Assembly (NCBI GenBank): GCA_013322215.1
Contig: JAAMEZ010000026.1
Location: forward strand, 1-64,000
Length of the DNA stretch: 64,000 bases
From: Martinezella rhizogenes
Lineage (GTDB): Bacteria; Pseudomonadota; Alphaproteobacteria; Rhizobiales; Rhizobiaceae
Reading direction: 5' to 3'
Shown: positions 45,274-55,474 of the stretch, piece after piece
Position numbering within the stretch: the stretch's first letter is position 1
Layout: the number at the start of each line of letters is the position of its first letter
Program-made: the position numbers and the translations under genes
The notes under the pieces: generated by a model
What the model was told of the DNA's origin: nothing
Seen by the model: only the letters and a program-made list of their open reading frames with translations
Database searches by the model: none

Positions 45274-45927
45274 ATGAGCCAGTCCACCACCTTCACCATC
45301 CTGCTCGGCGGCGAGCTCCGTCTGACGGAGCGGTTGCGCGCTGCGGTTTCCGGTAGTCGTTTCATCGCGGCCGATGGCGGTATGCGCCATGCGCTCGCGC
45401 TCGGCGTCGAGCCTGAGGTGTGGGTCGGCGATTTCGATTCCACGCCTGCCGATTTGCAGGGCGCGTTTCCCAAGGTGCCCAAGCAGCCTTATCCAGCGGC
45501 GAAAGCGGCGACCGATGGTGAGATTGCCGTCTCGGAAGCGATCGATCGCGGTGCTACGAGACTGATCCTTGCAGGCGCCATGGGCGGCGAACGCTCCGAT
45601 CACGCGATCCAGCACCTGCTCTATGGCGTGCATCTGGCCGAAAAGGGCCTCGATGTGTTGCTGACCTCAGGCGACGAGGAAGCGGTGCCGCTTCCGCCCG
45701 GCGATCTCACGCTGGCGCTGCCGGCCGGCTCGCTGTTTTCCGTCCTCGGCTTCAGCGATCTGAAGGGCCTGTTCATTGAGAATGCCCGTTACCCCTTGCG
45801 CGATTTTCATTTGTCCTTTGGCGGATCGCGCACCATTTCCAACGTGGCGGAAGGCGACGTGCGCTTTTCGCTCGGCAGCGGCAGGGCGATTGTTCTTGCC
45901 CGCCCTTATGATCTTTCCGGAGTCTGA
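45274..45927 (+). CDS. thiN: Thiamine pyrophosphokinase
   Basis: A 217-residue cytoplasmic enzyme that transfers pyrophosphate from ATP to thiamine to form TPP. The catalytic domain has IAADGGMRHALALG near residue 32, WVGDFDST near 49 and KAATDGEIAVSEAI near 76; the C-terminal beta domain includes SLFSVLGFSDLKGLFIENARYPL. It complements the thiBPQ importer 2.5 kb away by trapping imported thiamine. The next gene begins two bases after the stop. Confidence 0.94.
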   Translation: MSQSTTFTILLGGELRLTERLRAAVSGSRFIAADGGMRHALALGVEPEVWVGDFDSTPADLQGAFPKVPKQPYPAAKAATDGEIAVSEAIDRGATRLILAGAMGGERSDHAIQHLLYGVHLAEKGLDVLLTSGDEEAVPLPPGDLTLALPAGSLFSVLGFSDLKGLFIENARYPLRDFHLSFGGSRTISNVAEGDVRFSLGSGRAIVLARPYDLSGV

Positions 45928-45929
45928 TC

Positions 45930-47759
45930 TTGGCCCCTCCCATTCTGAAACTTGACGACATCTTTCTGAGCTTCGGCGGTGCGCCCTTGCTCGCCGGTGC
46001 CGGCCTGCAGGTGGAGCCCGGTGACAAGATCTGCCTTGTCGGCCGCAACGGTTCCGGCAAGTCGACGCTATTGAAGATCGCTGCCGGTCTCGTCGAAGCG
46101 CAATCCGGCGAGGTGTTCCGTCATCCGTCATCGACTGTGCGCTATCTTGAGCAGGCGCCGGATTTTGCCGGTTACAAGACGGTGGCGGCCTATGCCGAGG
46201 CTGGCCTCGGGCCGGGCGACGATCCCTATCGTGTCACCTATCTCCTTTCCCATCTCGGCCTGACCGGCGAGGAAGATCCGAAGAATCTCTCGGGCGGCGA
46301 AGCGCGTCGCGCGGCTCTCGCCCGCGTCATGGCGCCGGAGCCGGATATCCTGCTGCTCGACGAGCCGACGAACCATCTGGACCTGCCGACCATCGAATGG
46401 CTGGAAGGCGAGCTGCAGAAGAGCCGCAGCGCGCTGGTGCTGATCTCGCACGACCGTCGTTTCCTGGAGAAGGTCTCGACCGCGACCGTCTGGCTGGACC
46501 GCGGCACCTCGCGCCGGCTGGACAGGGGATTTGCGCATTTCGAAGTCTGGCGCGATCAGGTGCTCGAGGCCGAAGAGCTGGAGCAACACAAGCTCGGCAA
46601 GCAGATCGAGCGCGAAGAGCACTGGCTGCGCTATGGCGTCACGGCGCGGCGCAAGCGCAACATGCGCCGCCTCGGCGAGCTGCAGGACATGCGCTCCCGC
46701 TATCGCGGCCACAAGGGCGCTCTCGGCACCGTGCAGGCGGCTGCCTCCGATGCGCAGGAAAGCGGCAAGCTGGTGATCGAGGCTGACAAGATCACCAAAA
46801 CCTATAGTGAGCGCACCATCGTTGCGCCGTTTTCGATCCGCGTGCATCGCGGCGATTGTATCGGTCTCGTCGGCCCGAACGGTGCCGGCAAGACGACGCT
46901 TCTGAAAATGCTGACGGGTCAGCTGGAGCCGGATAGCGGCACGGTGAAGCTTGGCACCAATCTGGAAATCGCCACGCTCGACCAGAAGCGCGAGGAGCTG
47001 AACCCGGAAGATACGCTCGCCAACTACCTGACTGACGGACGCGGCGAGAACCTGCTCGTCAACGGCGAGCAGCGGCACGTGACCGGCTACATGAAGGAAT
47101 TCCTGTTCCAGCCGGAGCAGGCGCGCACGCCGATCAAGAATCTTTCCGGCGGCGAGCGCGCCCGGCTGATGCTGGCGCGCATCCTGTCGCGGCCGACCAA
47201 TCTGCTGATCCTCGACGAACCGACGAACGATCTCGATATCGAGACGCTCGACCTGCTGCAGGAAATCGTCTCCGGCTTTGCCGGCACCGTCATCCTCGTC
47301 AGTCACGATCGCGATTTCCTCGACCGTACCGTGACGTCGACGATCGCGCCGGCCAATCCGGAAGATCCGGATGGACGCTGGATCGAATATGCCGGCGGCT
47401 ATTCCGACATGCTCGCCCAGCGAAAGGGGGCCATCGAGGAGCGAAAGCGGGCGGAAAAGGCTGCCGAGAAGCCGAAATTGGCCGAAGCTTCGGCGCCGGC
47501 TTCCGACGCCTCGAAGAGCAAGGGGAAGCTTTCCTACAAGCAGAAATTCGCTTTGGAAAATCTGCCGAAGGAAATGGCCAAGGCGGAAGCCGAAATCGCT
47601 GCGCGCGAGCAGAAAATGGCCGATCCGAACCTCTTTTCCAAGGATGCCGCAACGTTCAACCGTCTTGCTGCGGAGATGGAAAAGCTGCGCGAAAGCCTGA
47701 CCAAGATGGAAGAGGAATGGCTGGAGCTCGAAATGCTGCGTGAGGAGCTGGAGGGCTAG
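45930..47759 (+). CDS. ABC-F family ATPase, Uup-like
   Basis: A 609-residue soluble protein with two ATPase domains and no membrane segments. The first domain has GRNGSGKST near 38 and LSGGEARR near 119 and LLLDEPTNHLD; the second has GPNGAGKTT near 317, LSGGERAR and LILDEPTNDLD. A charged linker of about 80 residues (EREEHWLRYGVTARRKRNMRR) lies between them, and the C-terminal coiled domain (residues about 525-609) resembles Uup, which acts on ribosomes or DNA. Start is TTG, two bases after thiN, hence coupled. Confidence 0.9.
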   Translation: MAPPILKLDDIFLSFGGAPLLAGAGLQVEPGDKICLVGRNGSGKSTLLKIAAGLVEAQSGEVFRHPSSTVRYLEQAPDFAGYKTVAAYAEAGLGPGDDPYRVTYLLSHLGLTGEEDPKNLSGGEARRAALARVMAPEPDILLLDEPTNHLDLPTIEWLEGELQKSRSALVLISHDRRFLEKVSTATVWLDRGTSRRLDRGFAHFEVWRDQVLEAEELEQHKLGKQIEREEHWLRYGVTARRKRNMRRLGELQDMRSRYRGHKGALGTVQAAASDAQESGKLVIEADKITKTYSERTIVAPFSIRVHRGDCIGLVGPNGAGKTTLLKMLTGQLEPDSGTVKLGTNLEIATLDQKREELNPEDTLANYLTDGRGENLLVNGEQRHVTGYMKEFLFQPEQARTPIKNLSGGERARLMLARILSRPTNLLILDEPTNDLDIETLDLLQEIVSGFAGTVILVSHDRDFLDRTVTSTIAPANPEDPDGRWIEYAGGYSDMLAQRKGAIEERKRAEKAAEKPKLAEASAPASDASKSKGKLSYKQKFALENLPKEMAKAEAEIAAREQKMADPNLFSKDAATFNRLAAEMEKLRESLTKMEEEWLELEMLREELEG

Positions 47760-48080
47760 GGCTCATATCCGCTCACCTTATGCGCGTCTTTACTATGTAG
47801 TAAAAACAATCGGTTGCGCTCGGCCGCAGCCGGTTCATTCCCTGTTGTCGAATCCGATAAACCGTTTATACATTAACGCATGCTGCCGGACGACGAGCCG
47901 GTTGATACCCCCGGGCCGACGTGGCCCGTGGCGCATGTTGGGGAAGTCCGAAGCGACCTGATTTCATTGCGCCTGATGGCGACAGGTTCTTCGCGGAAAG
48001 TTACAGGCAAATTTCGTGAGCGCTTACCGTGATGACGGCGCTTGATGCCGCATGCGGTTTTTCGAGGGGGGCTTCTGCCG
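47760..48080. other. Intergenic region upstream of the RND pump genes
   Basis: A 320-base gap. GAGGGGGG at 48064-48071 is the ribosome site of the next gene. No clear dyad operator, small gene or RNA stands out. No regulator gene adjoins the pump. Confidence 0.4.
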
Positions 48081-49256
48081 ATGCTGCCGCGTGCCGTTTT
48101 GTTTAGCTGTGTTTTTGCCGTTTTTTCCGGTGCCCAAGCACTGGCGCAGGGCGCCCCGACGGCTCCGCCCGTCACGGTCGCCAAACCCATCGTCCGCGAT
48201 GTCGTCGACAATGACGAGTTCATCGGGCGCTTCCAGGCAGTCGATGAGGTTTCTATCCGCTCGCGGGTAGGTGGCTACCTGCAGGAAGTACATTTCAAGG
48301 ATGGCGCCATGGTCAAGCAGGGCGACCTGCTTTTCGTCATCGACCAGCGGCCTTTCGTGACCGCGCTGAACGAGTCGACGGCCTCGCTGGAAGTTGCGAA
48401 ATCGTCGCTGACGCTTGCCGATGCGCAGTTCAAGCGCGCTCAGTCCCTGTCGACGACGGGCAGCCAGTCGGCATCGACCCTCGACGACCGCCGCCGAGAT
48501 CTCGTTTCCGCCGAGGCGAATGTGCGCGGCGCGCAGGCGGCCGTCGACCGCGCCAATCTCGACATGGATTTCACCAAGATCACCGCACCGCTCAGCGGCC
48601 GTATCGACCGCCGGCTGATCTCGGTCGGCAACCTCGTCCAGGCGGATCAGACCGTGCTGACGACCATCGTGTCGCTTGACCCGATCGATTTCTATTTCGA
48701 TGTCGACGAGCGTCGGTTGCTTTCCTATGCCGACGAAGCCCGCAAGAACGGCAGCGCCCTGCAGCAAGGCGGCGGCGGGCTCGATGTGACCGTGACCATC
48801 GCCGATTCCCGCCAGAAGCCGTTCAAGGGCAAGCTCGATTTCGCTGAGAACCGCGTCGATAACGAAACGGGCACGATCCGCGTCCGCGCCAGCTTCCCGA
48901 ATCCCGATCTTATCCTCCAGCCCGGCCTCTTCGGGCGCGTCCAGGTACAGGGCTCCAACAGCTACAAGGCGATCCTCGTTCCGGACGAAGCCATCGGCTC
49001 GGATCAGAACCAGCGTGTCGTCTATACCGTCGATACTGCCGGCAACATCACACCGAAGTCCGTCCGTCTCGGACCGAAACTCTATGGCTATCGCGTCATC
49101 CGCGACGGCATGACCGGCGACGAGACCATCGTCGTCAACGGGCTGATGCGCATCCGGCCCGGCGTCAAGGTGACGCCGCAGCTGATCGAGCTGCCGCAGC
49201 AGGCGACGAATGACGAGCCGCCGGCTCAGGCCGATGCACAGGGGACGAACCAATGA
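48081..49256 (+). CDS. RND efflux periplasmic adaptor (membrane fusion) protein
   Basis: A 391-residue AcrA/MexA-type adaptor linking an inner-membrane RND pump with an outer-membrane channel. The signal peptide runs to about residue 24 (AQALAQ-GA). The lipoyl half-motifs are VSIRSRVGGYLQEVHFKDGAMVKQGDLLFVID and MDFTKITAPLSGRIDRRLISVGNLVQ, flanking a coiled hairpin. I choose the ATG at 48081 because GAGGGGGG lies 9 bases upstream; ATG at 48045 is possible. It overlaps the pump gene by four bases. Confidence 0.93.
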   Translation: MLPRAVLFSCVFAVFSGAQALAQGAPTAPPVTVAKPIVRDVVDNDEFIGRFQAVDEVSIRSRVGGYLQEVHFKDGAMVKQGDLLFVIDQRPFVTALNESTASLEVAKSSLTLADAQFKRAQSLSTTGSQSASTLDDRRRDLVSAEANVRGAQAAVDRANLDMDFTKITAPLSGRIDRRLISVGNLVQADQTVLTTIVSLDPIDFYFDVDERRLLSYADEARKNGSALQQGGGGLDVTVTIADSRQKPFKGKLDFAENRVDNETGTIRVRASFPNPDLILQPGLFGRVQVQGSNSYKAILVPDEAIGSDQNQRVVYTVDTAGNITPKSVRLGPKLYGYRVIRDGMTGDETIVVNGLMRIRPGVKVTPQLIELPQQATNDEPPAQADAQGTNQ

Positions 49257-52200
49257 GGTTTTCCCACTTCTTCGTCGATCGACCGATCTTCGCATCGGTT
49301 CTATCCATCGTGCTGCTGATCGTCGGCGGCATTGCCTATTTCCAGCTGCCGGTGGCGCAATATCCTGAAGTCGCGCCGCCGACCATCGTCGTGCGCACGT
49401 CCTATCCGGGCGCCGATGCCCAGACCATCGCCGATACGGTGGCAACGCCGATCGAGCAGGAAGTGAACGGCGTCGAGGACATGCTCTATATGTCCTCCTA
49501 TTCCAGCGCCGACGGCTCCATGGCGCTGACGATCACCTTCAAGCTCGGCACCGATCTCGACAAGGCGCAGGTGCTGGTGCAGAACCGTGTCGCCATTGCA
49601 GAACCGCGCCTGCCCGACGATGTCCGCCGCATCGGCATCACCACGGTCAAGAGTTCGCCCGATCTGATGATGGTCGTGCATCTCCTCTCGCCGAACAATC
49701 GCTACGACCAGCTTTATATTTCCAACTATGCCCGCACGCGCATCCGCGATGTTCTCGTGCGCCTGGATGGCGTTGGCGACGTGCAGCTCTTCGGCGAGCG
49801 GCAATATTCGCTGCGCATCTGGCTCGATCCGGAAAAGCTTGCCGCCTACGGCATGACCGCCGGCGATATCGTGCAGGCGCTGCGGGACCAGAACGTGCAG
49901 GTTTCCGGCGGCTCGATCGGCGGGCCGCCGGTTTCCGGCACCAATGCCTTCCAATATACCGTCACGACGCAGGGGCGTTTTTCCGACGCACGGCAATTCC
50001 GCTACGTCATCGTCAAGGCGACAGGCAACGGCCGTCTCGTGCAGCTGCAGGATGTCGCGCGCATCGAGCTCGGGGCGCAGGATTATGTGACCAACAGCTA
50101 TCTGAACGGCAGTCCGGCGGTCGCGCTCGGCGTCTTTGCCCGGCCCGGCACCAATGCGCTCGCCGCTGCCGCCGATATTGAGAAGACGATGGAGGACTTG
50201 TCGCGGGATTTCCCGCAGGGGCTTGAGTACCGCATCATCTACAATCCGACCGAGTTCATCGCCGAATCGATCAGCGAAGTCTACAAGACCATCTTCGAGG
50301 CGGCTGTTCTCGTCGCCATCGTCGTGCTGGTGTTCCTGCAATCCTGGCGGACGGCGATCATTCCGATCGTCGCCATTCCCGTGTCGCTGATCGGCACTTT
50401 CGCCTTCCTGCTTGCCTTCGGCTTCTCGCTGAACATGCTGACGCTGTTCGGTCTGGTGCTTGCGATCGGCATCGTCGTCGACGATGCGATCGTGGTGGTC
50501 GAGAATGTCGAGCGCAACCTCGCGCTCGGGATGACGCCGAAAGAGGCGTCGCATGTCACGATGAACGAAGTCGGCACGGCCGTGCTTGCGATCTCGCTGG
50601 TGCTGATCGCGGTCTTCCTGCCGACGGCCTTCATTCCGGGCATAACGGGGCAGTTCTACCGGCAGTTCGCCGTGACGATCTCGGTCGCGACGGCGATTTC
50701 CTGTCTGAATTCGCTGACGCTGTCGCCGGCGATCGCGGCGATCGTGTTGCGTCCGCACAGTCACGAGAAATCCAACAATGTCTTCGCGCGGTTCGGCCGC
50801 GCCTTGGGTGACGGGTTCAACCGCGGTTTCGAGTGGATGAGCAGCGGCTATTCCTGGATCGTGCGCCACCTTGTGACGACATGGGCGGCGCTTGCCTGCG
50901 CGCTTCTCGTCTTCGCCGGGCTGTTGGCCGGCACATGGTATATGGGCAGGATCGTACCACAAGGCTTCGTTCCCACCATGGACCAGGGCTATGCCATCGT
51001 CGTCGTGCAGCTGCCTGACGGCGCGTCGCTGGCGCGTACCAACGCCGTCATCCAGAAGGCGACGGAGATCATCACCAAGACGCCGGGTATCGCCAATGCT
51101 GTCGCCTTCGCCGGCTTCAACGGCGCAACTTTCACCAATGCCTCGAATTCCGGCGTCATCTTCACGCCGTTCAAGCCGTTCGAGGAGCGATTGAAGACCG
51201 GCGACACGGCCACCAAGATCATCGGCCAGCTCTTCGGCAGCCTGCAGGGCATCCAGGAAGCCTTCATCATCGCCATTCCGCCCCCGTCGATCCGCGGCGT
51301 CGGCAATTCCGGCGGCTTCAAGATGCAGATCATGGACCGGGAAAATCCGGATATGCGCCGCATTCTGCCGCTCGCCTATCAAATGATGGGAGCGGCCGCG
51401 CAGAACAAGGGCGTCAGCGGCGTCTTCACCACCTTCTCGGCCAACAGCCCGCAATATTTCCTGGCGATCGATCGCGACAAGGCGCGTGCCCTCAACGTGC
51501 CGATCCCGAATATCTTCGAGACGCTGTCGATCAACCTCGGCACATCCTATGTCAACGACTTCAACGCTTTCGGCCGCGTCTATCAGGTGCGGGCGCAGGC
51601 CGATCAGCAATATCGCATGGAGCGGGAGGATATTCTGGCGCTGAAGGTGCGCTCGGCGACAGGGGCGCTGGTGCCGCTCGGCACGCTGGTCGACATCCGG
51701 GATACGACCGGACCGACGCTCGTGCAGCGCTACAACATGTATGTCTCTGTTCCCGTGCAGGGTAATCCGGCGCCGGGCGTCTCCACCGGTTCGGCCCTCG
51801 ACATCATGGAAGGGCTGGCGAAGAACCTCCTGCCCGCGGGCACGACCTTCGAATGGACGGAGCTTGCCTATCAGGAGAAGCATACCGGCAATACGGCGAT
51901 CTATATCTTCGCCCTGTCGGTGATCTTCGTCTTCCTGGCGCTGTCGGCGCAGTATGAAAGCTGGATCCTGCCGCTTGCCATCATTCTCATCGTGCCGCTG
52001 GCGGTTCTCGCGGCGCTGATCGGGGTGCATCTCAGGGGCATGGACAACAATATCCTCACGCAGATCGGGCTTATCGTGCTGATCGGCCTTGCCGCCAAAA
52101 ACGCGATCCTGATCGTCGAGTTCGCGCGGCAGGCGCAGGCCGAAGGAAAAAGTGCCGTCGACGCGGCAATCGAAGCCAGCCATCTGCGTCTGCGCCCGAT

Positions 52201-52426
52201 CCTGATGACGGCCTTTGCCTTCATCTTCGGTGTCGTGCCGTTGATGATCGCCACCGGCCCGGGTGCGGAAATGCGCCAGTCGCTCGGCACGGCGGTCTTC
52301 TCCGGCATGCTCGGCGTGACGCTGTTCGGCCTGTTCCTGACGCCGGTCTTCTACGTCGTCCTGCGCCGCCGGCGCAAGCAGGCGGAAGCCGCGCAGGAGC
52401 CTTCGGCGGTCGACGCAGCGCAATGA
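49253..52426 (+). CDS. RND multidrug efflux pump, AcrB/MexB (HAE1) family
   Basis: A 1057-residue inner-membrane proton-driven pump. It has twelve helices with two large periplasmic loops. The start MRFSHFFVDRPIFASVLSIV is typical, and the proton-relay Asp pair is in LFGLVLAIGIVVDDAIVVVENVERN near residue 400. GLAAKNAILIVEFA near 945 is the matching second-half motif. The ATG overlaps the adaptor stop (ATGA). No outer-membrane factor gene is nearby, so it must use a TolC-like protein from elsewhere. Drug range unknown. Confidence 0.95.
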   Translation: MRFSHFFVDRPIFASVLSIVLLIVGGIAYFQLPVAQYPEVAPPTIVVRTSYPGADAQTIADTVATPIEQEVNGVEDMLYMSSYSSADGSMALTITFKLGTDLDKAQVLVQNRVAIAEPRLPDDVRRIGITTVKSSPDLMMVVHLLSPNNRYDQLYISNYARTRIRDVLVRLDGVGDVQLFGERQYSLRIWLDPEKLAAYGMTAGDIVQALRDQNVQVSGGSIGGPPVSGTNAFQYTVTTQGRFSDARQFRYVIVKATGNGRLVQLQDVARIELGAQDYVTNSYLNGSPAVALGVFARPGTNALAAAADIEKTMEDLSRDFPQGLEYRIIYNPTEFIAESISEVYKTIFEAAVLVAIVVLVFLQSWRTAIIPIVAIPVSLIGTFAFLLAFGFSLNMLTLFGLVLAIGIVVDDAIVVVENVERNLALGMTPKEASHVTMNEVGTAVLAISLVLIAVFLPTAFIPGITGQFYRQFAVTISVATAISCLNSLTLSPAIAAIVLRPHSHEKSNNVFARFGRALGDGFNRGFEWMSSGYSWIVRHLVTTWAALACALLVFAGLLAGTWYMGRIVPQGFVPTMDQGYAIVVVQLPDGASLARTNAVIQKATEIITKTPGIANAVAFAGFNGATFTNASNSGVIFTPFKPFEERLKTGDTATKIIGQLFGSLQGIQEAFIIAIPPPSIRGVGNSGGFKMQIMDRENPDMRRILPLAYQMMGAAAQNKGVSGVFTTFSANSPQYFLAIDRDKARALNVPIPNIFETLSINLGTSYVNDFNAFGRVYQVRAQADQQYRMEREDILALKVRSATGALVPLGTLVDIRDTTGPTLVQRYNMYVSVPVQGNPAPGVSTGSALDIMEGLAKNLLPAGTTFEWTELAYQEKHTGNTAIYIFALSVIFVFLALSAQYESWILPLAIILIVPLAVLAALIGVHLRGMDNNILTQIGLIVLIGLAAKNAILIVEFARQAQAEGKSAVDAAIEASHLRLRPILMTAFAFIFGVVPLMIATGPGAEMRQSLGTAVFSGMLGVTLFGLFLTPVFYVVLRRRRKQAEAAQEPSAVDAAQ

Positions 52427-52435
52427 TCTCTAACG

Positions 52436-52473
52436 GAATGGCCGAGCGTTTCACGGGAATCGCTCGGCCATTC
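52436..52473. terminator. Bidirectional terminator between pump and SIS genes
   Basis: GAATGGCCGAGCG pairs perfectly with CGCTCGGCCATTC around 12 bases. It lies 10 bases after the pump stop and about 60 bases from the SIS gene stop, on the convergent boundary. Confidence 0.8.
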
Positions 52474-52533
52474 TATCTGATTGTTTTCACGCGGTTCCAG
52501 ATGGGAAATGGCTAGGTGTTCTCCGCAGACGCC

Positions 52534-53262
52534 TTAAAGATGCGGGTTGCGCGGCCGGTATTTTTTGACCAGCTGCTGGTTGGTTTCCTTGGCGCCCGGC
52601 ATGTTGGCGCTGAGGTAAACCGGCGGATTGCCGTCCTTGCAGAGCTCGGCGGCGACATCGGCGAAGATAGCGTTCAGGACCGTCGTGCCGACGGCCGTCG
52701 AGGCAGGTCCGACCTTCAGCTCCGTGCCCGGCAGGTCGATCATGGCATCGCCTGGCGGCAGGCCGTTGTCCAGCACGATATCGGCGATATCGGCAAGTCT
52801 TCGGCGGCCATTGGCGATGGCTGCCGAATAGGCGAGCGACGTGATGGCAATGACCGTCGCGCCGATCTCGCGGCCATAATCCGCCGCCTCGATCGGCGCG
52901 GCATTGACGCCGGAATTGGAGGCGATGATCAGCACGTCGCCCGGCTGCATACCGTAGCGTTCGAAGACCGGTCGAATGAGGCCTTCAGTGCGCTCATAGA
53001 CCGAACTGATGACGGCGCCTTCATGCAGCATGGCGGAGCCCACAAGCACCGGAATGGTGAAGGCGAGGCCGCCGGCGCGATAATGCACTTCTTCGGCCAG
53101 CATATGCGAGTGGCCGGTGCCGAAGACATAGACGCGGCGGTCGGCGCGGGCGGCGGCGCAGATGGCAGCGGAAGCTTTCGACATGGGCTCGGCCAGCGTT
53201 TCACGCAAGGTTTCCAGCCGGCCGATAAGGGCCGAGAAATAGCTGTCCGTGACTGCGCTCAT
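52534..53262 (-). CDS. SIS-domain sugar phosphate-binding protein
   Basis: A 242-residue protein with one sugar isomerase (SIS) domain: [22 protein letters not shown] near 43 and [24 protein letters not shown] near 105 form the phosphosugar site. It resembles the UPF0309 group and the etherase-like SIS proteins. AAGGACA lies before its ATG at 53262. It is the last gene of the nag operon, 23 bases after nagA, so an amino-sugar phosphate is a likely substrate. Reaction unknown. Confidence 0.82.
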   Translation of the reverse strand: MSAVTDSYFSALIGRLETLRETLAEPMSKASAAICAAARADRRVYVFGTGHSHMLAEEVHYRAGGLAFTIPVLVGSAMLHEGAVISSVYERTEGLIRPVFERYGMQPGDVLIIASNSGVNAAPIEAADYGREIGATVIAITSLAYSAAIANGRRRLADIADIVLDNGLPPGDAMIDLPGTELKVGPASTAVGTTVLNAIFADVAAELCKDGNPPVYLSANMPGAKETNQQLVKKYRPRNPHL

Positions 53263-53285
53263 GCCGAATGTCCTTGCATGTTGGA

Positions 53286-54443
53286 TCAGGCCGAAGGTTG
53301 ACCCGAGATCCATGTTTCCGTGACGTCGATGCCGTCGTTGATGTGAACGAGATCGGCTCGCATTCCCGGCGTCAGGTGGCCGCGATCCGTAAGCCGCAGG
53401 AAACGGGCGGGGTAGGACGTCGCCATGCGCAGGGCTTCCGCCAGTGGCAGCTCGAGGATATTGACACCGTAGCGGATGGTGGAGGCCATATCGACATCCG
53501 AGCCGGCCAGTGTGCCATCGTCGAGCGTCAGCTTGGAGCAATAACCGCCCTTGGTGCGATAGACCGTGCGGCCGTTCAGTGTGAAGCTCGAAAGGTCGGT
53601 GCCGACGAGCGACATGGCATCCGTGACGAAGAACAGCCGGCCTTCGCCCCGCTTGGCGCGCAGCGCGACCCGCAGCGCTATCGGGTCGACATGGTGGCCA
53701 TCGGCGATGATGCCGCACCAGGGGGCAGGGTGGTCGATCGCCGCGCCGACGAGACCGGGTGCACGATGCCCCATCTGGCTCATGGCGTTGAAAAGATGGG
53801 TGACGCCGCGGGCGCCGGCATCGAAACGGGCATCGGCGGCTTCCGCCGTGCAGTCGCTGTGGCCGATGCTGACGATGACGCCGCCTTCGGCGAGCGCCTG
53901 CACCTGCCGTTCGGTGACCTGTTCGGCCGCAATCGTCACCAGCAAGGTGCCGATTTCCTCACGGGCGCGGATGAAGGTCCGGACGTCGCTGTCCTCGACC
54001 GGGCGCATGAGCTCGGCAAGATGCGCACCCTTGCGCGCCGGTGCCAGATGCGGGCCTTCCAGGTGCAGGCCGGCGACGCCGCGATTGGCTTTTACCGCCT
54101 CGATGGCGCCTTCGATCGCTGCCGCGCTTGCGGCCGCGACATCCGTAATCAGCGTCGGCAGCAGAGATGTCGTGCCGTAGGGGCGATGCCCGGCCGCGAT
54201 CATATACATGGAGTCGGCCGAAGGTTCGTCGTTCAGCATGCGGCCGCCGCCGCCATTGACCTGCGCATCGATGAAGCCGGGCGCAAGGACGCCGCCCCTC
54301 AATTCGATCGTTTCGGCGTTGTCGGGCACATCGTTGACGCCGGTGATGGCATGGATGCGGCCATTGCCGATCACCAATGCGCTATCCTCGTGAAAGCGGT
54401 CGCCATCGAAGATGCGCGCGCCTTTAAAGACCTTGTAGTCCAT
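53286..54443 (-). CDS. nagA: N-acetylglucosamine-6-phosphate deacetylase NagA
   Basis: A 385-residue amidohydrolase that removes acetate from GlcNAc-6-phosphate. Visible features: [14 protein letters not shown] near 54, [15 protein letters not shown] near 126, the metal-binding Glu/His pattern, [18 protein letters not shown] near 192, and the catalytic Asp in [10 protein letters not shown] near 272. The ATG at 54443 shares its A with the stop of the upstream gene (TGATG), showing translational coupling. The product glucosamine-6-phosphate feeds the adjacent SIS deaminase. Confidence 0.94.
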   Translation of the reverse strand: MDYKVFKGARIFDGDRFHEDSALVIGNGRIHAITGVNDVPDNAETIELRGGVLAPGFIDAQVNGGGGRMLNDEPSADSMYMIAAGHRPYGTTSLLPTLITDVAAASAAAIEGAIEAVKANRGVAGLHLEGPHLAPARKGAHLAELMRPVEDSDVRTFIRAREEIGTLLVTIAAEQVTERQVQALAEGGVIVSIGHSDCTAEAADARFDAGARGVTHLFNAMSQMGHRAPGLVGAAIDHPAPWCGIIADGHHVDPIALRVALRAKRGEGRLFFVTDAMSLVGTDLSSFTLNGRTVYRTKGGYCSKLTLDDGTLAGSDVDMASTIRYGVNILELPLAEALRMATSYPARFLRLTDRGHLTPGMRADLVHINDGIDVTETWISGQPSA

Positions 54444-55474
54444 CACATGGTCTCCGTTACCTTGAGAAGATTAGCCGGCTTGTCCGGATCGAAGCCCTTG
54501 CGACGCGTCACCGACTCGATGAGGCGATAATAGCATAGCAGCGACACCAGCGGGTCGAGCAGGCCGTTGCCTGTCGTCGGCATGCGCAGGTTGATGCCGG
54601 CGAGCGGTGCGGTCGAAAAGGAGACGGCGGTCGCGCCGAGTTTCTGCAGGCGCTCGAGCGCCTGGGCATTGTTGGCGAAGGCGGCATCGTCGGGCGAAAA
54701 GGCGACGATCGGGAAGCCCGGCTGCACGAGGCGCATCGGGCCGTGCATGAGTTCGGCCAGTGAGAAGGCTTCGGCGTGAAGGCCGGCGGTTTCCTTGGCC
54801 TTCAGCGCCGCTTCGAGCGCGATCGCAAATGCGGGGCCGCGACCGCCGGTATAGAGCGAGGAGGCGTGGAAGAGCACATCCTCGGCAGCCTTGCCGGCGA
54901 TGCCGGAGGTGGCGGCCAGCGCTTCCGGCAGCTTGGCAAGGCCGTCGATCAGGGCCTTATCCTGCGAAACCGCAGCCGTGACGCCGGCAAGGGCTGCGAC
55001 CGAGGCAATGAAGGATTTGGTGGCGGCGACGCTCTGTTCCTTGCCGGCATTGAGGCCGAGTACGATGTCGGCTTCCTTGGCGAGCGGGCTGTCGGTGACG
55101 TTGACAACGGCGATCGTGGTCGCGCCGCCCTTCTTCGCAGCGGCCTGCATGGCGATGATGTCAGGGCTGCCGCCGGATTGCGACACCGTGAAGTGGATGC
55201 CGCCCTTCAGGTTCAGCGGTGCACCATAGACGGAGGCGATCGACGGGCCGACTGAGGCGACCGGGATGCCGCAGGAGATTTCGAAGAGATATTTGAAGAA
55301 GGTAGCGGCATGGTCGGATGAGCCGCGCGCCGCCGTCGTGATCAGCGACGGCTGGCCGGTCGAGAAGAGCTTCGCGATCTCGGCGAAGGCGGGCTTTTCC
55401 TTTTCAAGCAGGGTCGCAACCACCTCAGGCGATTGGCCGGCTTCCGTCAGCATCAGGGATTGGGTCTCGCTCAT
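54443..55474 (-). CDS. SIS-family glucosamine-6-phosphate deaminase (NagB-II/AgaS-like)
   Basis: A 343-residue protein with two SIS domains, related to the isomerase half of GlmS. It shows TTAARGSSDHAATFFKYLFE near 45, SQSGGSPDIIAMQAAAKKGG near 98 and ELMHGPMRLVQPGFPIVAF near 243. In nag operons lacking classical nagB this protein converts glucosamine-6-phosphate to fructose-6-phosphate plus ammonia. Overlap with the regulator upstream (4 bases) and nagA downstream supports that role; AgaS-type specificity cannot be excluded. Confidence 0.88.
   Translation of the reverse strand: MSETQSLMLTEAGQSPEVVATLLEKEKPAFAEIAKLFSTGQPSLITTAARGSSDHAATFFKYLFEISCGIPVASVGPSIASVYGAPLNLKGGIHFTVSQSGGSPDIIAMQAAAKKGGATTIAVVNVTDSPLAKEADIVLGLNAGKEQSVAATKSFIASVAALAGVTAAVSQDKALIDGLAKLPEALAATSGIAGKAAEDVLFHASSLYTGGRGPAFAIALEAALKAKETAGLHAEAFSLAELMHGPMRLVQPGFPIVAFSPDDAAFANNAQALERLQKLGATAVSFSTAPLAGINLRMPTTGNGLLDPLVSLLCYYRLIESVTRRKGFDPDKPANLLKVTETM

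Noticed and set aside
49301..52423. 1040-codon open frame antisense to the RND pump
   Set aside because: A shadow of the pump gene caused by codon bias; repetitive Arg/Asp/His content.
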